Source: Syntrophomonadaceae bacterium (lineage in GTDB: Bacteria; Bacillota; Dethiobacteria; DTU022). From it: 6,064 nucleotides of DNA. The translations under genes and the position numbers were made by a program. The notes beneath the pieces are model-generated. The model did no database searches. It saw only the letters and a list, made by a program, of their open reading frames with translations, and was not told the DNA's origin. Of this stretch, positions 1-5,183 are shown piece after piece. Location: contig SLHT01000135.1 in the NCBI GenBank assembly GCA_007136055.1, positions 1 to 6,064 on the forward strand, written 5' to 3'. Position 1 is the stretch's first letter. Each line of letters starts with the position of its first letter.

Positions 1-363
1 AAAGCGGGCCAGGGTCTGTGCTTCTTCAAGAAACTTTTCCCGGCCATAGCCAAACTCTGTAACCAGGGACTGCTTGTAAACGGATACTTTTGTACTGCCG
101 TCGGTGCGGTAGGCCAGCTGCTGAGGCAGGTATTCCTTGATGGCCAGCTTAAGTTTCAAGGTTTTGTCCCAGGCGATATAGGTGATGCCGAAACCGCCCT
201 GGCCGAGGGCCCGGCCAAGAACGAACTTGTCCTGCAAAAAAGTCCCAGGGGGCAGGTGCAGGGCCGATTCAGGCTTGCCACCCGCGGGGAACCCGCATGC
301 GGGGCATGTATTTTGCGGTCCTCTTGCTTCCATACAGCCCAGGCAAAGGCTAGAATAGTCCAT
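1..363 (-). CDS. Zinc-ribbon serine/threonine protein kinase, N-terminal part (runs off left edge)
   Basis: This is the first 121 codons of a eukaryotic-like (Hanks-type) Ser/Thr kinase; the rest lies outside the window. Residues 7-10 and 20-23 form two CxxC pairs (CLGC and CPAC), a small N-terminal zinc ribbon. The kinase N-lobe follows: the glycine-rich loop GQGGFG is at about 54-59, the ATP-binding lysine is K76 in the AIKEYLP strand, and the probable helix-C glutamate is E113 or E114 in FLEEAQTLARF. The wording of the GRALGQGGFGITY block is typical of bacterial kinases whose zinc ribbon sits in front of the catalytic domain. The catalytic loop, DFG motif and anything C-terminal cannot be seen, so kinase activity, membrane anchoring and substrate are unknown. 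The ATG at 361-363 is preceded by AGGTGA about six bases upstream. The gene is divergent from glnA, and nothing suggests it works with it. Confidence 0.9.
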   Translation of the reverse strand, partial: MDYSSLCLGCMEARGPQNTCPACGFPAGGKPESALHLPPGTFLQDKFVLGRALGQGGFGITYIAWDKTLKLKLAIKEYLPQQLAYRTDGSTKVSVYKQSLVTEFGYGREKFLEEAQTLARF

Positions 364-558
364 TAATGTCACCTGTCAGGACTCATTTTGTCATCGGGCT
401 AATTTCTATGGTGTCAGTTTATTCTTACTTCGGCAGTAATCAGGAGAGTTCCTGCATCAGTTTTAAGTAAAGTCCATTATGAATGAATCAGCATATTTTT
501 TAATAGACAATATGTATGGAAATGTCGTTTTTATAAACGTTTTTGTGATCGCGGGGGG
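364..558. other. Divergent intergenic region between kinase and glnA promoter
   Basis: No coding potential that I can support. It holds two short perfect inverted repeats: CAGGA-GAGT-TCCTG at 441-454, and CGTTT-TTAT-AAACG at 526-539, the latter about 20 bp upstream of the glnA -35 box. The kinase promoter must lie here on the minus strand, but I see no convincing -35/-10 pair. I found no TGTNA-N7-TNACA site of the GlnR/TnrA type. Confidence 0.5.
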
Positions 559-587
559 TTGACAAAGCAGCTTTATAATAATATACT
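559..587 (+). promoter_or_regulatory. Sigma-A type promoter of glnA
   Basis: A consensus -35 TTGACA (559-564) and a near-consensus -10 TATACT (582-587) are separated by exactly 17 bp, so transcription should begin at about 593-595. The spacer contains a small palindrome, AAAG-CAG-CTTT (about 564-574), which could be an operator but may be chance. A strong core promoter followed by an attenuator-like leader suggests control after initiation rather than by an activator. Confidence 0.85.
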
Positions 588-605
588 AAGAAATGTAATT
601 TTTAT

Positions 606-642
606 CGGGCAACGACGCCCGCGAGTACAGCTGAAAAGCTGT
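606..642 (+). promoter_or_regulatory. Candidate ANTAR-responsive two-hairpin antiterminator in the glnA leader
   Basis: Hairpin P1 has the stem CGGGC (606-610)/GCCCG (617-621) closing a six-base loop, AACGAC. The loop has A at position 1 and G at position 4, the two bases known to be conserved in RNA targets of ANTAR proteins. After a five-base linker (622-626), hairpin P2 has the stem ACAGC (627-631)/GCUGU (638-642) and a six-base loop UGAAAA, which lacks the A1/G4 pair. P1 uses bases 615-621, which are also the 5' arm of the terminator at 615-658, so P1 and the terminator exclude one another. Together with the ANTAR gene just downstream of glnA, this fits the known mechanism in which a phosphorylated ANTAR dimer holds the two hairpins and allows read-through. 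The role is inferred; the base pairing is directly visible. Confidence 0.65.
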
Positions 643-658
643 CTGGCGGGCGTTTTTT
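615..658 (+). terminator. Leader intrinsic terminator (attenuator) ahead of glnA
   Basis: A GC-rich outer stem, ACGCCCGC (615-622) with GCGGGCGT (646-653), encloses an internal loop and an inner stem ACAGCT (627-632)/AGCTGT (637-642) capped by GAAA, a GNRA tetraloop. A run of six T residues (653-658) follows directly. It lies about 20 nt after the predicted start of transcription and about 37 nt before the glnA ATG. An intrinsic terminator between promoter and gene implies attenuation; the alternative fold is the P1 hairpin at 606-621. Confidence 0.8.
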
Positions 659-694
659 ATATTTTCATAATTTATAACTTAAGGAGTGGTATCA

Positions 695-2023
695 ATGGCA
701 ATTACCAAAGCAGAAATAATGGGCATGGTGAAGGAATCGAAGGTTAAGTTTATCCGCCTCCAGTTTACCGATCTTTCAGGGCAGTTAAAAAATGTGGCGA
801 TTACAACCGAGCAGCTTCCTAAAGCGCTAGACGGGGAGATGATGTTTGACGGATCTTCCATTGAAGGGTTTGTCCGCATTGAAGAGTCTGATATGTATTT
901 GCGCCCCGACTTCGAGTCATTTGCGATTTTCCCTTTCCGCCCCCAGGAAGGCGGTGTAGCCAGGTTGATGTGTGACGTTTACACCCCTGAAGGAGAGCCT
1001 TTTGCCGGATGCCCGCGCAGCCAACTGCGCAGGATGATTGACCTGGCAGCCAAAGAAGGTTACTCGATGAATTGCGGGCCCGAGGCGGAATTCTTTATGT
1101 TTCATACCGACGGTAACGGCGCGCCTACCCTTCACACCCATGACCAGGGAGGATACTTCGACCTCGCTCCAACCGACCTCGGTGAAAGCGCGAGAAGAGA
1201 TATGGTATTAAGCTTAGAACAGATGGGCCTGGAAATAGAAGCATCGCACCACGAGGTTGCTCCCGGACAACACGAAATTGATTTTAAATACAGTGACGCC
1301 CTGCGCACGGCAGACGATCTTTCCACATTCCGTTTCGTAGTCAGGACAGTTGCCCAGCGACACGGCCTTTATGCTACCTTTATGCCAAAACCGATTGCCG
1401 AAATAAATGGTTCGGGAATGCACACCCACCTTTCTCTGTTTAAAAACGGCAAAAACATCTTCCACGACCCGGATGCTCCCGATGAAATGAGCCAGGAAAT
1501 GCTTTACTTTATCGGCGGCCTGCTTGAACATGCCAAGGGTTATACAGCAGTAACCAATCCCCTTGTAAATTCATATAAGCGCCTCGTGCCCGGTTATGAA
1601 GCTCCTGTCTACATCGCCTGGTCGCACCGCAACCGCAGCCCGCTGGTCAGGGTACCGGCCAGGCGAGGTATCGGCACAAGGGTCGAACTGCGCAGCCCAG
1701 ACCCATCATGCAACCCCTATCTTGCTTTCGCAGTAATGCTGCATTCAGGTTTAGATGGCATACACAAGCAGATCAACCCACCAGAACCGGTCAACTTAAA
1801 CATTTACACTATGACCGATGAGGAAAAAGATAAACACCAGATTGAAAGCCTGCCGGGCACCTTAAATGATGCCCTGCAGGCCCTTGATAAAGACCCCATT
1901 GTCCGGGAAGCTTTAGGTGAGCACATCTACGATCGCTTCCGCGAAGGAAGAATGAAGGAGTGGCTTGAGTACCGAATCCAGGTTCATGACTGGGAAGTTA
2001 AACAATACCTGGCCAGGTTCTAA
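695..2023 (+). CDS. glnA: Glutamine synthetase, type I (GSI-alpha class)
   Basis: Cytosolic dodecameric enzyme that makes glutamine from glutamate, ammonia and ATP, the main entry point of ammonium. The 442-residue length and the lack of an adenylylation-type insert fit the GSI-alpha class of Firmicutes. Visible motifs in order: DGSSIEGFVRIEESD (52-66), with R61 matching the feedback-related Arg62 of the Bacillus enzyme; metal ligands E130 and E132 (GPEAEFF), E187 and E194 (HHEVAPGQHE) and H243 (GSGMHTH); the flap residue E302 (GYEAPVYIAW); and the nucleotide/metal motif RVELRSPDPSCNPY with E331. No catalytic residue appears to be missing. I chose the ATG at 695 because AAGGAG (681-686) lies eight bases upstream and MAITKAEI is the usual family N-terminus; a GTG at 686 overlaps that ribosome site. 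The gene has its own promoter, an attenuator-like leader and a terminator, so it is probably monocistronic, with an ANTAR regulator directly behind it. Confidence 0.98.
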   Translation: MAITKAEIMGMVKESKVKFIRLQFTDLSGQLKNVAITTEQLPKALDGEMMFDGSSIEGFVRIEESDMYLRPDFESFAIFPFRPQEGGVARLMCDVYTPEGEPFAGCPRSQLRRMIDLAAKEGYSMNCGPEAEFFMFHTDGNGAPTLHTHDQGGYFDLAPTDLGESARRDMVLSLEQMGLEIEASHHEVAPGQHEIDFKYSDALRTADDLSTFRFVVRTVAQRHGLYATFMPKPIAEINGSGMHTHLSLFKNGKNIFHDPDAPDEMSQEMLYFIGGLLEHAKGYTAVTNPLVNSYKRLVPGYEAPVYIAWSHRNRSPLVRVPARRGIGTRVELRSPDPSCNPYLAFAVMLHSGLDGIHKQINPPEPVNLNIYTMTDEEKDKHQIESLPGTLNDALQALDKDPIVREALGEHIYDRFREGRMKEWLEYRIQVHDWEVKQYLARF

Positions 2024-2071
2024 AAACAAGCCGGCTTTTTCCGTTAGGCTGCATCCAATAATGCTAACTAT

Positions 2072-2097
2072 AAGGAGCGCTGAAGCGCTCCTTTTTT
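2072..2097 (+). terminator. Intrinsic terminator of glnA
   Basis: A nine-base-pair stem, AAGGAGCGC (2072-2080) with GCGCTCCTT (2085-2093), has the loop TGAA and runs into six T residues (2092-2097). It lies 48 bp after the glnA stop and before the promoter of the ANTAR gene. A weaker hairpin, GCAT-CCAATA-ATGC (2051-2064), sits just upstream; its six-base loop does not carry the A1/G4 pattern, so I do not call it an ANTAR site. Confidence 0.92.
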
Positions 2098-2107
2098 ATA
2101 TAATCTA

Positions 2108-2138
2108 TTGCCATTTTTAGTTAAAATAATAGTATAAT
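2108..2138 (+). promoter_or_regulatory. Probable promoter of the ANTAR regulator gene
   Basis: A perfect -10 TATAAT (2133-2138) stands 19 bp after TTGCCA (2108-2113), a fair -35 with slightly long spacing. It follows the glnA terminator and would give a start at about 2145 and a leader of some 30 nt. The regulator would thus be made independently of glnA, with some extra transcript from read-through possible. Confidence 0.6.
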
Positions 2139-2175
2139 TGAAGGTAGAAAACAATTGCCAGGAAAGGGTTTATTA

Positions 2176-2757
2176 ATGGTCGATACACGCTATGATTATT
2201 GTATCGGAACAGCTGATGAAAAGCTAAAGAAAAGCCTTGCCGCAATGCTGGCCGAAGCAGGCTATTATTCTTCCGGACAAGGAAACAGCGTGCCGGTCTT
2301 ACTGCGCAAGTTAAGAGCGGTACAACCATGGCTGGTTGTCGTTGACACCGCTCTGCCTCCCGGCAATATCGAGGAACTTGCGGAAATAATCGAAAACGAT
2401 GGTCTGGCCGCATCGATATATATCAACACCACAGGAGCCAGGATGAACCACTATGTCCAGCTTTCATGGCCGACTGAAGCCCCGGTGCTAATTGCTGTGG
2501 CCGATGCTGTCTGCAGCGAATTTACCCGCAAAAAAAAGCTGCAAAAAGAAATTGAAATCCTGCAAAGAAAAATTAATCAAAGAAAATTAGTCGAAAAAGC
2601 AAAAGGATTGCTGGCAAAACTTTACTCGCTAACTGAAGATGAAGCATACCACTTTATACGTCAAAGCAGCATGGAGCAGAGGCTAACCATGGCCGAAATG
2701 GCCAGGCAGATTATTAATGAGCCTGAAAGTTTTTCTGCTTTATTGCAGCATCGATAA
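2176..2757 (+). CDS. Pseudo-receiver/ANTAR-domain antitermination regulator
   Basis: Predicted 193-residue cytosolic RNA-binding regulator. Residues 5-112 resemble a response-regulator receiver fold. A possible phospho-acceptor D57 lies in LVVVDTALPPG, the acidic patch is reduced to D14-E15, and the usual conserved lysine before proline appears replaced by W98 (LSWP), so the receiver is degenerate. A charged coiled-coil-like linker (about 117-137) leads to the ANTAR domain (about 133-181), with A142-K143-G144, E156-A157-Y158, R162, S165-M166 and A176 matching the family pattern. ANTAR proteins bind paired hexaloop hairpins and prevent termination. A TTG at 2155 would add seven residues, but the ATG at 2176 has AGGAAAGGG (2160-2168) seven bases ahead and is preferred. 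Its position behind glnA and the hairpins in the glnA leader make glnA the likely target. Its last 44 bp overlap the 3' end of convergent pyrG. The domain call is firm; signal and target are inferred. Confidence 0.88.
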   Translation: MVDTRYDYCIGTADEKLKKSLAAMLAEAGYYSSGQGNSVPVLLRKLRAVQPWLVVVDTALPPGNIEELAEIIENDGLAASIYINTTGARMNHYVQLSWPTEAPVLIAVADAVCSEFTRKKKLQKEIEILQRKINQRKLVEKAKGLLAKLYSLTEDEAYHFIRQSSMEQRLTMAEMARQIINEPESFSALLQHR

Positions 2758-4327
2758 AACTTTTGAATAAAGGATGCGAGCGGGTTGGACGAGATTTGAA
2801 TTCGGGATGGAACTGAACAGCCACGAACCAGGGATGATCACTGATTTCAACCATTTCCACCAGGTTGGAATCTTCATTGATGCCGCTGAAAACCATACCC
2901 GCTTTTTCCAAAACAGGTATGTACTCATTGTTGAACTCATACCGATGCCTGTGCCTTTCAAAGACCACCTTTTCTTTGTAGGCAGCTTCAGCGGTAGTCC
3001 CTTCCTTAACCGAACAGGGATACGCTCCCAGGCGAAGGGTACCCCCGAGCCTGGTGTTCTCTTCCTGGCCGGGCAGGTAATTAATCACCGGACCCGGAGT
3101 ATCAGGGTAAAACTCTGTGCTGTGAGCACCTTTAATCCCGGCCGCATTGCGGGCAAATTCAATCACCGCACACTGCATTCCAAGACAGAGGCCAAAGAAA
3201 GGAATTTTGTTTTCACGGGCTACTTGCACCGCTTTTATTTTGCCTTCGATGCCTCTCTCTCCGAATCCACCGGGTATCAATATACCGTCAACACCGTCAA
3301 GCAAATTATCGGCGGTTCCTGATTCTAAAACTTCGGCAGGAACGAGGATAGTTTTTACAGCAACATTGTGTTCAAGACCGGCATGAAATAAGGCTTCATT
3401 TATGCTGATATAAGCATCACGCAGAGATACATATTTTCCGACCAGGGCAATGGTAACCTCGTCCTTAAAATTGGCAGCTTTATGAACCAGGTCACGCCAT
3501 TTCTGCATATCGGCCTGTTTACAGTTTAAGTTCAATTTATCGAGAGCAAGCTGATCAAGATTCTGTTCCTGAAGCAAAAGGGGGACCTCGTAAATAACAC
3601 CCGTATCGAGGTTCTGCACAACTTCCTCGGGCCGGACATTGCAGAAAAGGGCTATCTTTTGTCTTAAATCATCATCCAGGGGATGATCGGCCCTGCAGAC
3701 AATAATGTCGGGTTGAATACCAATACTGCGCAGTTCCTTTACGCTATGCTGGGTTGGCTTTGTTTTCAGTTCCCCCGACATAGAAAGATAAGGAACAAGG
3801 GTAACATGAATAAAGAGAACATTTTCCCACCCAATCTCATACCTGAGCTGACGAATGGCCTCTAAAAAGGGCAGGCTTTCAATATCGCCAACTGTCCCGC
3901 CGATTTCAGTAATTACCACATCAAGACCTTGGTCGCGATCAATCCACGTAATGCATTCCTTAATTTTATCTGTAATATGGGGGATAACCTGAACAGTATT
4001 TCCTTCGTAGTCGCCCTCTCGCTCGGCCTCAATAACTGACCAGTAAACCCGGCCTGCTGTAACATTGTTATCGCGGGTAAGTGGTTCATCGATAAAACGC
4101 TCATAATGACCTAGATCAAGGTCAGTTTCAGCCCCGTCTTCGGTAACAAACACTTCACCGTGCTGGTAAGGACTCATTGTCCCGGGGTCGTAATTAATGT
4201 AGGGGTCAAATTTTTGAATGGTCAACTTTAAGCCTCTGTTTTTCAGTAAACAGCCCAGAGAAGCGGCTGTTATTCCTTTGCCCAGAGATGAGACTACTCC
4301 GCCGGTAACAAAAATATACTTGGTCAT
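2714..4327 (-). CDS. pyrG: CTP synthase (glutamine-hydrolysing)
   Basis: Makes CTP from UTP and ATP using ammonia from glutamine, the last step of de novo pyrimidine ribonucleotide synthesis; cytosolic tetramer. The 537-residue length is normal. The synthetase domain (about 1-267) shows the P-loop-like SSLGKG (13-18, K17), the QKFDPYINYDPGTM segment from 38, Mg ligands around D71 and E141 (ITEIGGTVGD), and the UTP-site region KTKPTQHSVKELR (188-200). The class I glutamine amidotransferase domain (about 290-530) has the oxyanion strand GGFGERG (353-359), nucleophile C381 (GLCLGMQ), and H507 and E509 (FHPEF). All catalytic residues are present. The ATG at 4325-4327 follows AAGGGGG five bases upstream and gives the standard MTKYIFVTGG start. 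It is the last gene of a leftward group after an FmdB-type gene and a small basic ORF. Its 3' end runs into the ANTAR gene, and I see no terminator with a T-run after its stop. Confidence 0.98.
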   Translation of the reverse strand: MTKYIFVTGGVVSSLGKGITAASLGCLLKNRGLKLTIQKFDPYINYDPGTMSPYQHGEVFVTEDGAETDLDLGHYERFIDEPLTRDNNVTAGRVYWSVIEAEREGDYEGNTVQVIPHITDKIKECITWIDRDQGLDVVITEIGGTVGDIESLPFLEAIRQLRYEIGWENVLFIHVTLVPYLSMSGELKTKPTQHSVKELRSIGIQPDIIVCRADHPLDDDLRQKIALFCNVRPEEVVQNLDTGVIYEVPLLLQEQNLDQLALDKLNLNCKQADMQKWRDLVHKAANFKDEVTIALVGKYVSLRDAYISINEALFHAGLEHNVAVKTILVPAEVLESGTADNLLDGVDGILIPGGFGERGIEGKIKAVQVARENKIPFFGLCLGMQCAVIEFARNAAGIKGAHSTEFYPDTPGPVINYLPGQEENTRLGGTLRLGAYPCSVKEGTTAEAAYKEKVVFERHRHRYEFNNEYIPVLEKAGMVFSGINEDSNLVEMVEISDHPWFVAVQFHPEFKSRPTRSHPLFKSFIDAAIKQKNFQAH

Positions 4328-4399
4328 AAGCGCCCCCTTATTGCCACTGTTTTAATCTTTTTTACGGTCGGCTCAGCAACTGCTGCAGCTGGTTTTTGT

Positions 4400-4582
4400 T
4401 CAACCGCCACAACTTGAGGAGGCGGTTTCGCCACCTGAAGAACTGCTCCCTGTCCGAAATAGCGATAATAGCCTCTTCGTCTCTTTGCCACAAGAAGGGC
4501 ACTTTATACTGCTTTGCGTACTGTTGCACAACTCTTCATATTTTTTTTCACAGTCAGAACAGTAAAATTCGTATAGGGGCAA
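4400..4582 (-). CDS. FmdB-family zinc-ribbon protein
   Basis: A 60-residue protein of the FmdB/CxxC_CxxC_SSSS family. Two CxxC pairs (C8-C11 and C28-C31) form a zinc ribbon, followed by RLLSLF and a Ser/Gly tail ending SSSCGG, which is typical of the family. The name comes from a suspected regulator of formamidase; the real role of most members is unknown, so none is claimed here. I chose the TTG at 4580-4582 because it gives the family start MPLYEF and has GAGAGGAGG seven bases upstream. The in-frame ATG at 4604-4606 would place that ribosome site inside the coding sequence. It lies 72 bp upstream of pyrG and 64 bp downstream of the small basic ORF on the same strand, so co-transcription is likely. 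Confidence 0.88.
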   Translation of the reverse strand: MPLYEFYCSDCEKKYEELCNSTQSSIKCPSCGKETKRLLSLFRTGSSSSGGETASSSCGG

Positions 4583-4629
4583 AACTGAACCTCCTCTCAA
4601 AATCATAGACTAGCTAAATATGATCATAC

Positions 4630-4643
4630 CGCCGCAAAGCGGC
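4630..4643 (-). repeat. Short hairpin between the small basic ORF and the FmdB gene
   Basis: An inverted repeat, GCCGC-AAA-GCGGC (plus strand about 4631-4643), lies four bases after the stop of the small basic ORF. No T-run follows on either strand, so it is not a standard terminator; it could be an RNA-processing or stability element within the operon. Confidence 0.4.
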
Positions 4644-4646
4644 TTA

Positions 4647-4739
4647 CTAGGTCCGGCCTTTCAATCTTTTCCTCTTTTTGGCCCGTCTTCTCTTTTTACG
4701 CTGTCTTTTTAATTGCTTGCGTGTTAAATTCTGTGCCAT
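4647..4739 (-). CDS. Very small, extremely basic protein (30 residues), function unknown
   Basis: ATG at 4737-4739 opens a 30-codon frame ending in TAG. The product has 9 Arg and 8 Lys in 30 residues and no acidic residue; it begins MAQNLTRKQLKRQ and its middle is an almost unbroken basic run. Such a protein would bind nucleic acid and resembles small ribosome-associated basic peptides in composition, but I do not recognise a family. A strong AGGAGGGG (about 4754-4761) lies upstream, though about 12-14 bases from the ATG, which is long, and no closer in-frame start exists. The frame is supported by the extended -10 promoter just ahead (4774-4782), the ribosome site, the consistent basic composition, and its place at the head of the leftward group with the FmdB gene and pyrG. 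A random lysine-rich frame remains possible. Confidence 0.62.
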   Translation of the reverse strand: MAQNLTRKQLKRQRKKRRRAKKRKRLKGRT

Positions 4740-4773
4740 AGGCTAAAACTTACCCCTCCTTTACGTAACGTTC

Positions 4774-4782
4774 AATATAGCA
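4774..4782 (-). promoter_or_regulatory. Extended -10 promoter for the leftward small-ORF/FmdB/pyrG group
   Basis: On the minus strand, TGC-TATATT (4782 down to 4774) matches the extended -10 form TGnTATAAT with one mismatch. The -35 region, at about 4797-4803, is poor. A start near 4767 would leave a leader of about 28 nt containing AGGAGGGG. A small palindrome TTAT-TG-ATAA (about 4790-4799) lies just upstream of the -10. Confidence 0.55.
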
Positions 4783-5168
4783 TAAAAGCTTATTGATAAA
4801 TGCCCTGCCTAAACAATAAACAAAAGATCCCTTGCAACCATTAATCAAAATAAAGTATAACATAACTCTTGGATAATAAAAATATTAAAGGAAAGATAAT
4901 TATAGAAAAGTTTGCTTAACATTACCCTTCTTAACAGGGCCATTCTAATTATCCGCCAGATTGACTCCTCAGAAGAAGCAGTTGCTTTAAATCAGCCGAA
5001 GGCTAGCATTTGTGCTTTTTTATGGTTATTTATTAAAAGAAAATGACTGCATATTATAGAAGCGAGTCAAAATGTTGAAGTTTTTCTAAAGGAAAAACCC
5101 CTCCAACAGAGAATGTTATAAGTGGTTATGATAATCCAGAATCAGATCAAATATAGCTGTTCATATTT
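4783..5168. other. AT-rich divergent intergenic region upstream of nrdJ
   Basis: No gene or tRNA could be supported here on either strand; reading frames are short and broken by stops. It must contain the nrdJ promoter, but I find no clean -35/-10 pair; TGT-TATAAG near 5114-5122 is a weak extended -10 candidate. A possible weak terminator, AGCC-GAA-GGCT followed by AGCA-TTTG-TGCT and six T residues (4994-5021), is read on the plus strand. A repeat of CTTAAC occurs twice near 4915-4935. I do not see the conserved core of a cobalamin riboswitch, although one would suit a B12-dependent enzyme, nor a clear NrdR box. Confidence 0.5.
5080..5098 (+). repeat. Perfect 7-bp hairpin upstream of nrdJ
   Basis: GTTTTTC (5080-5086) pairs with GAAAAAC (5092-5098) around the loop TAAAG. 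It lies about 85 bp before the nrdJ start and may be part of the leader or an operator. The stem is mostly A-T, so stability as RNA is modest. Confidence 0.4.
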
Positions 5169-5174
5169 AGGAGG
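5169..5174 (+). promoter_or_regulatory. Ribosome binding site that sets the nrdJ start
   Basis: AGGAGG lies nine bases before ATG 5184 and six before an in-frame TTG at 5181. The ATG at 5177 is out of frame. I take 5184; using the TTG would add only one residue. Confidence 0.8.
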
Positions 5175-5183
5175 ATATGCTTG

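Noticed and set aside
594..694. Cyanobacterial-type glutamine riboswitch in the glnA leader
   Set aside because: The leader lacks the recognisable conserved core of that class, and the visible alternative folds are fully explained by a hexaloop hairpin against a terminator.
686..694. GTG at 686 as the start of glnA
   Set aside because: It overlaps the AAGGAG ribosome site; the ATG at 695 is correctly spaced and gives the usual family N-terminus.
2051..2064. Second ANTAR hairpin between glnA and the ANTAR gene (GCAT-CCAATA-ATGC)
   Set aside because: The six-base loop lacks A1 and G4, the stem is only four pairs, and it does not overlap the following terminator.
2155..2175. TTG at 2155 as the start of the ANTAR gene
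   Set aside because: The ATG at 2176 has a better and better-spaced ribosome site (AGGAAAGGG), and the added seven residues include the bases of that site.
2774..3386. Plus-strand open frames opposite pyrG
   Set aside because: They are complements of the strongly conserved pyrG coding sequence, have no ribosome site and encode nothing recognisable.
5041..5077. Short plus-strand leader ORF starting at ATG 5044 (11 codons)
   Set aside because: The ribosome site is poor and nothing links its codons to the regulation of nrdJ; likely chance.
4783..5168. Cobalamin riboswitch in front of nrdJ
   Set aside because: The stretch near 4992-5008 loosely resembles a B12 box, but the conserved cores are missing and the pairing forms only a small AGCC/GGCT hairpin.
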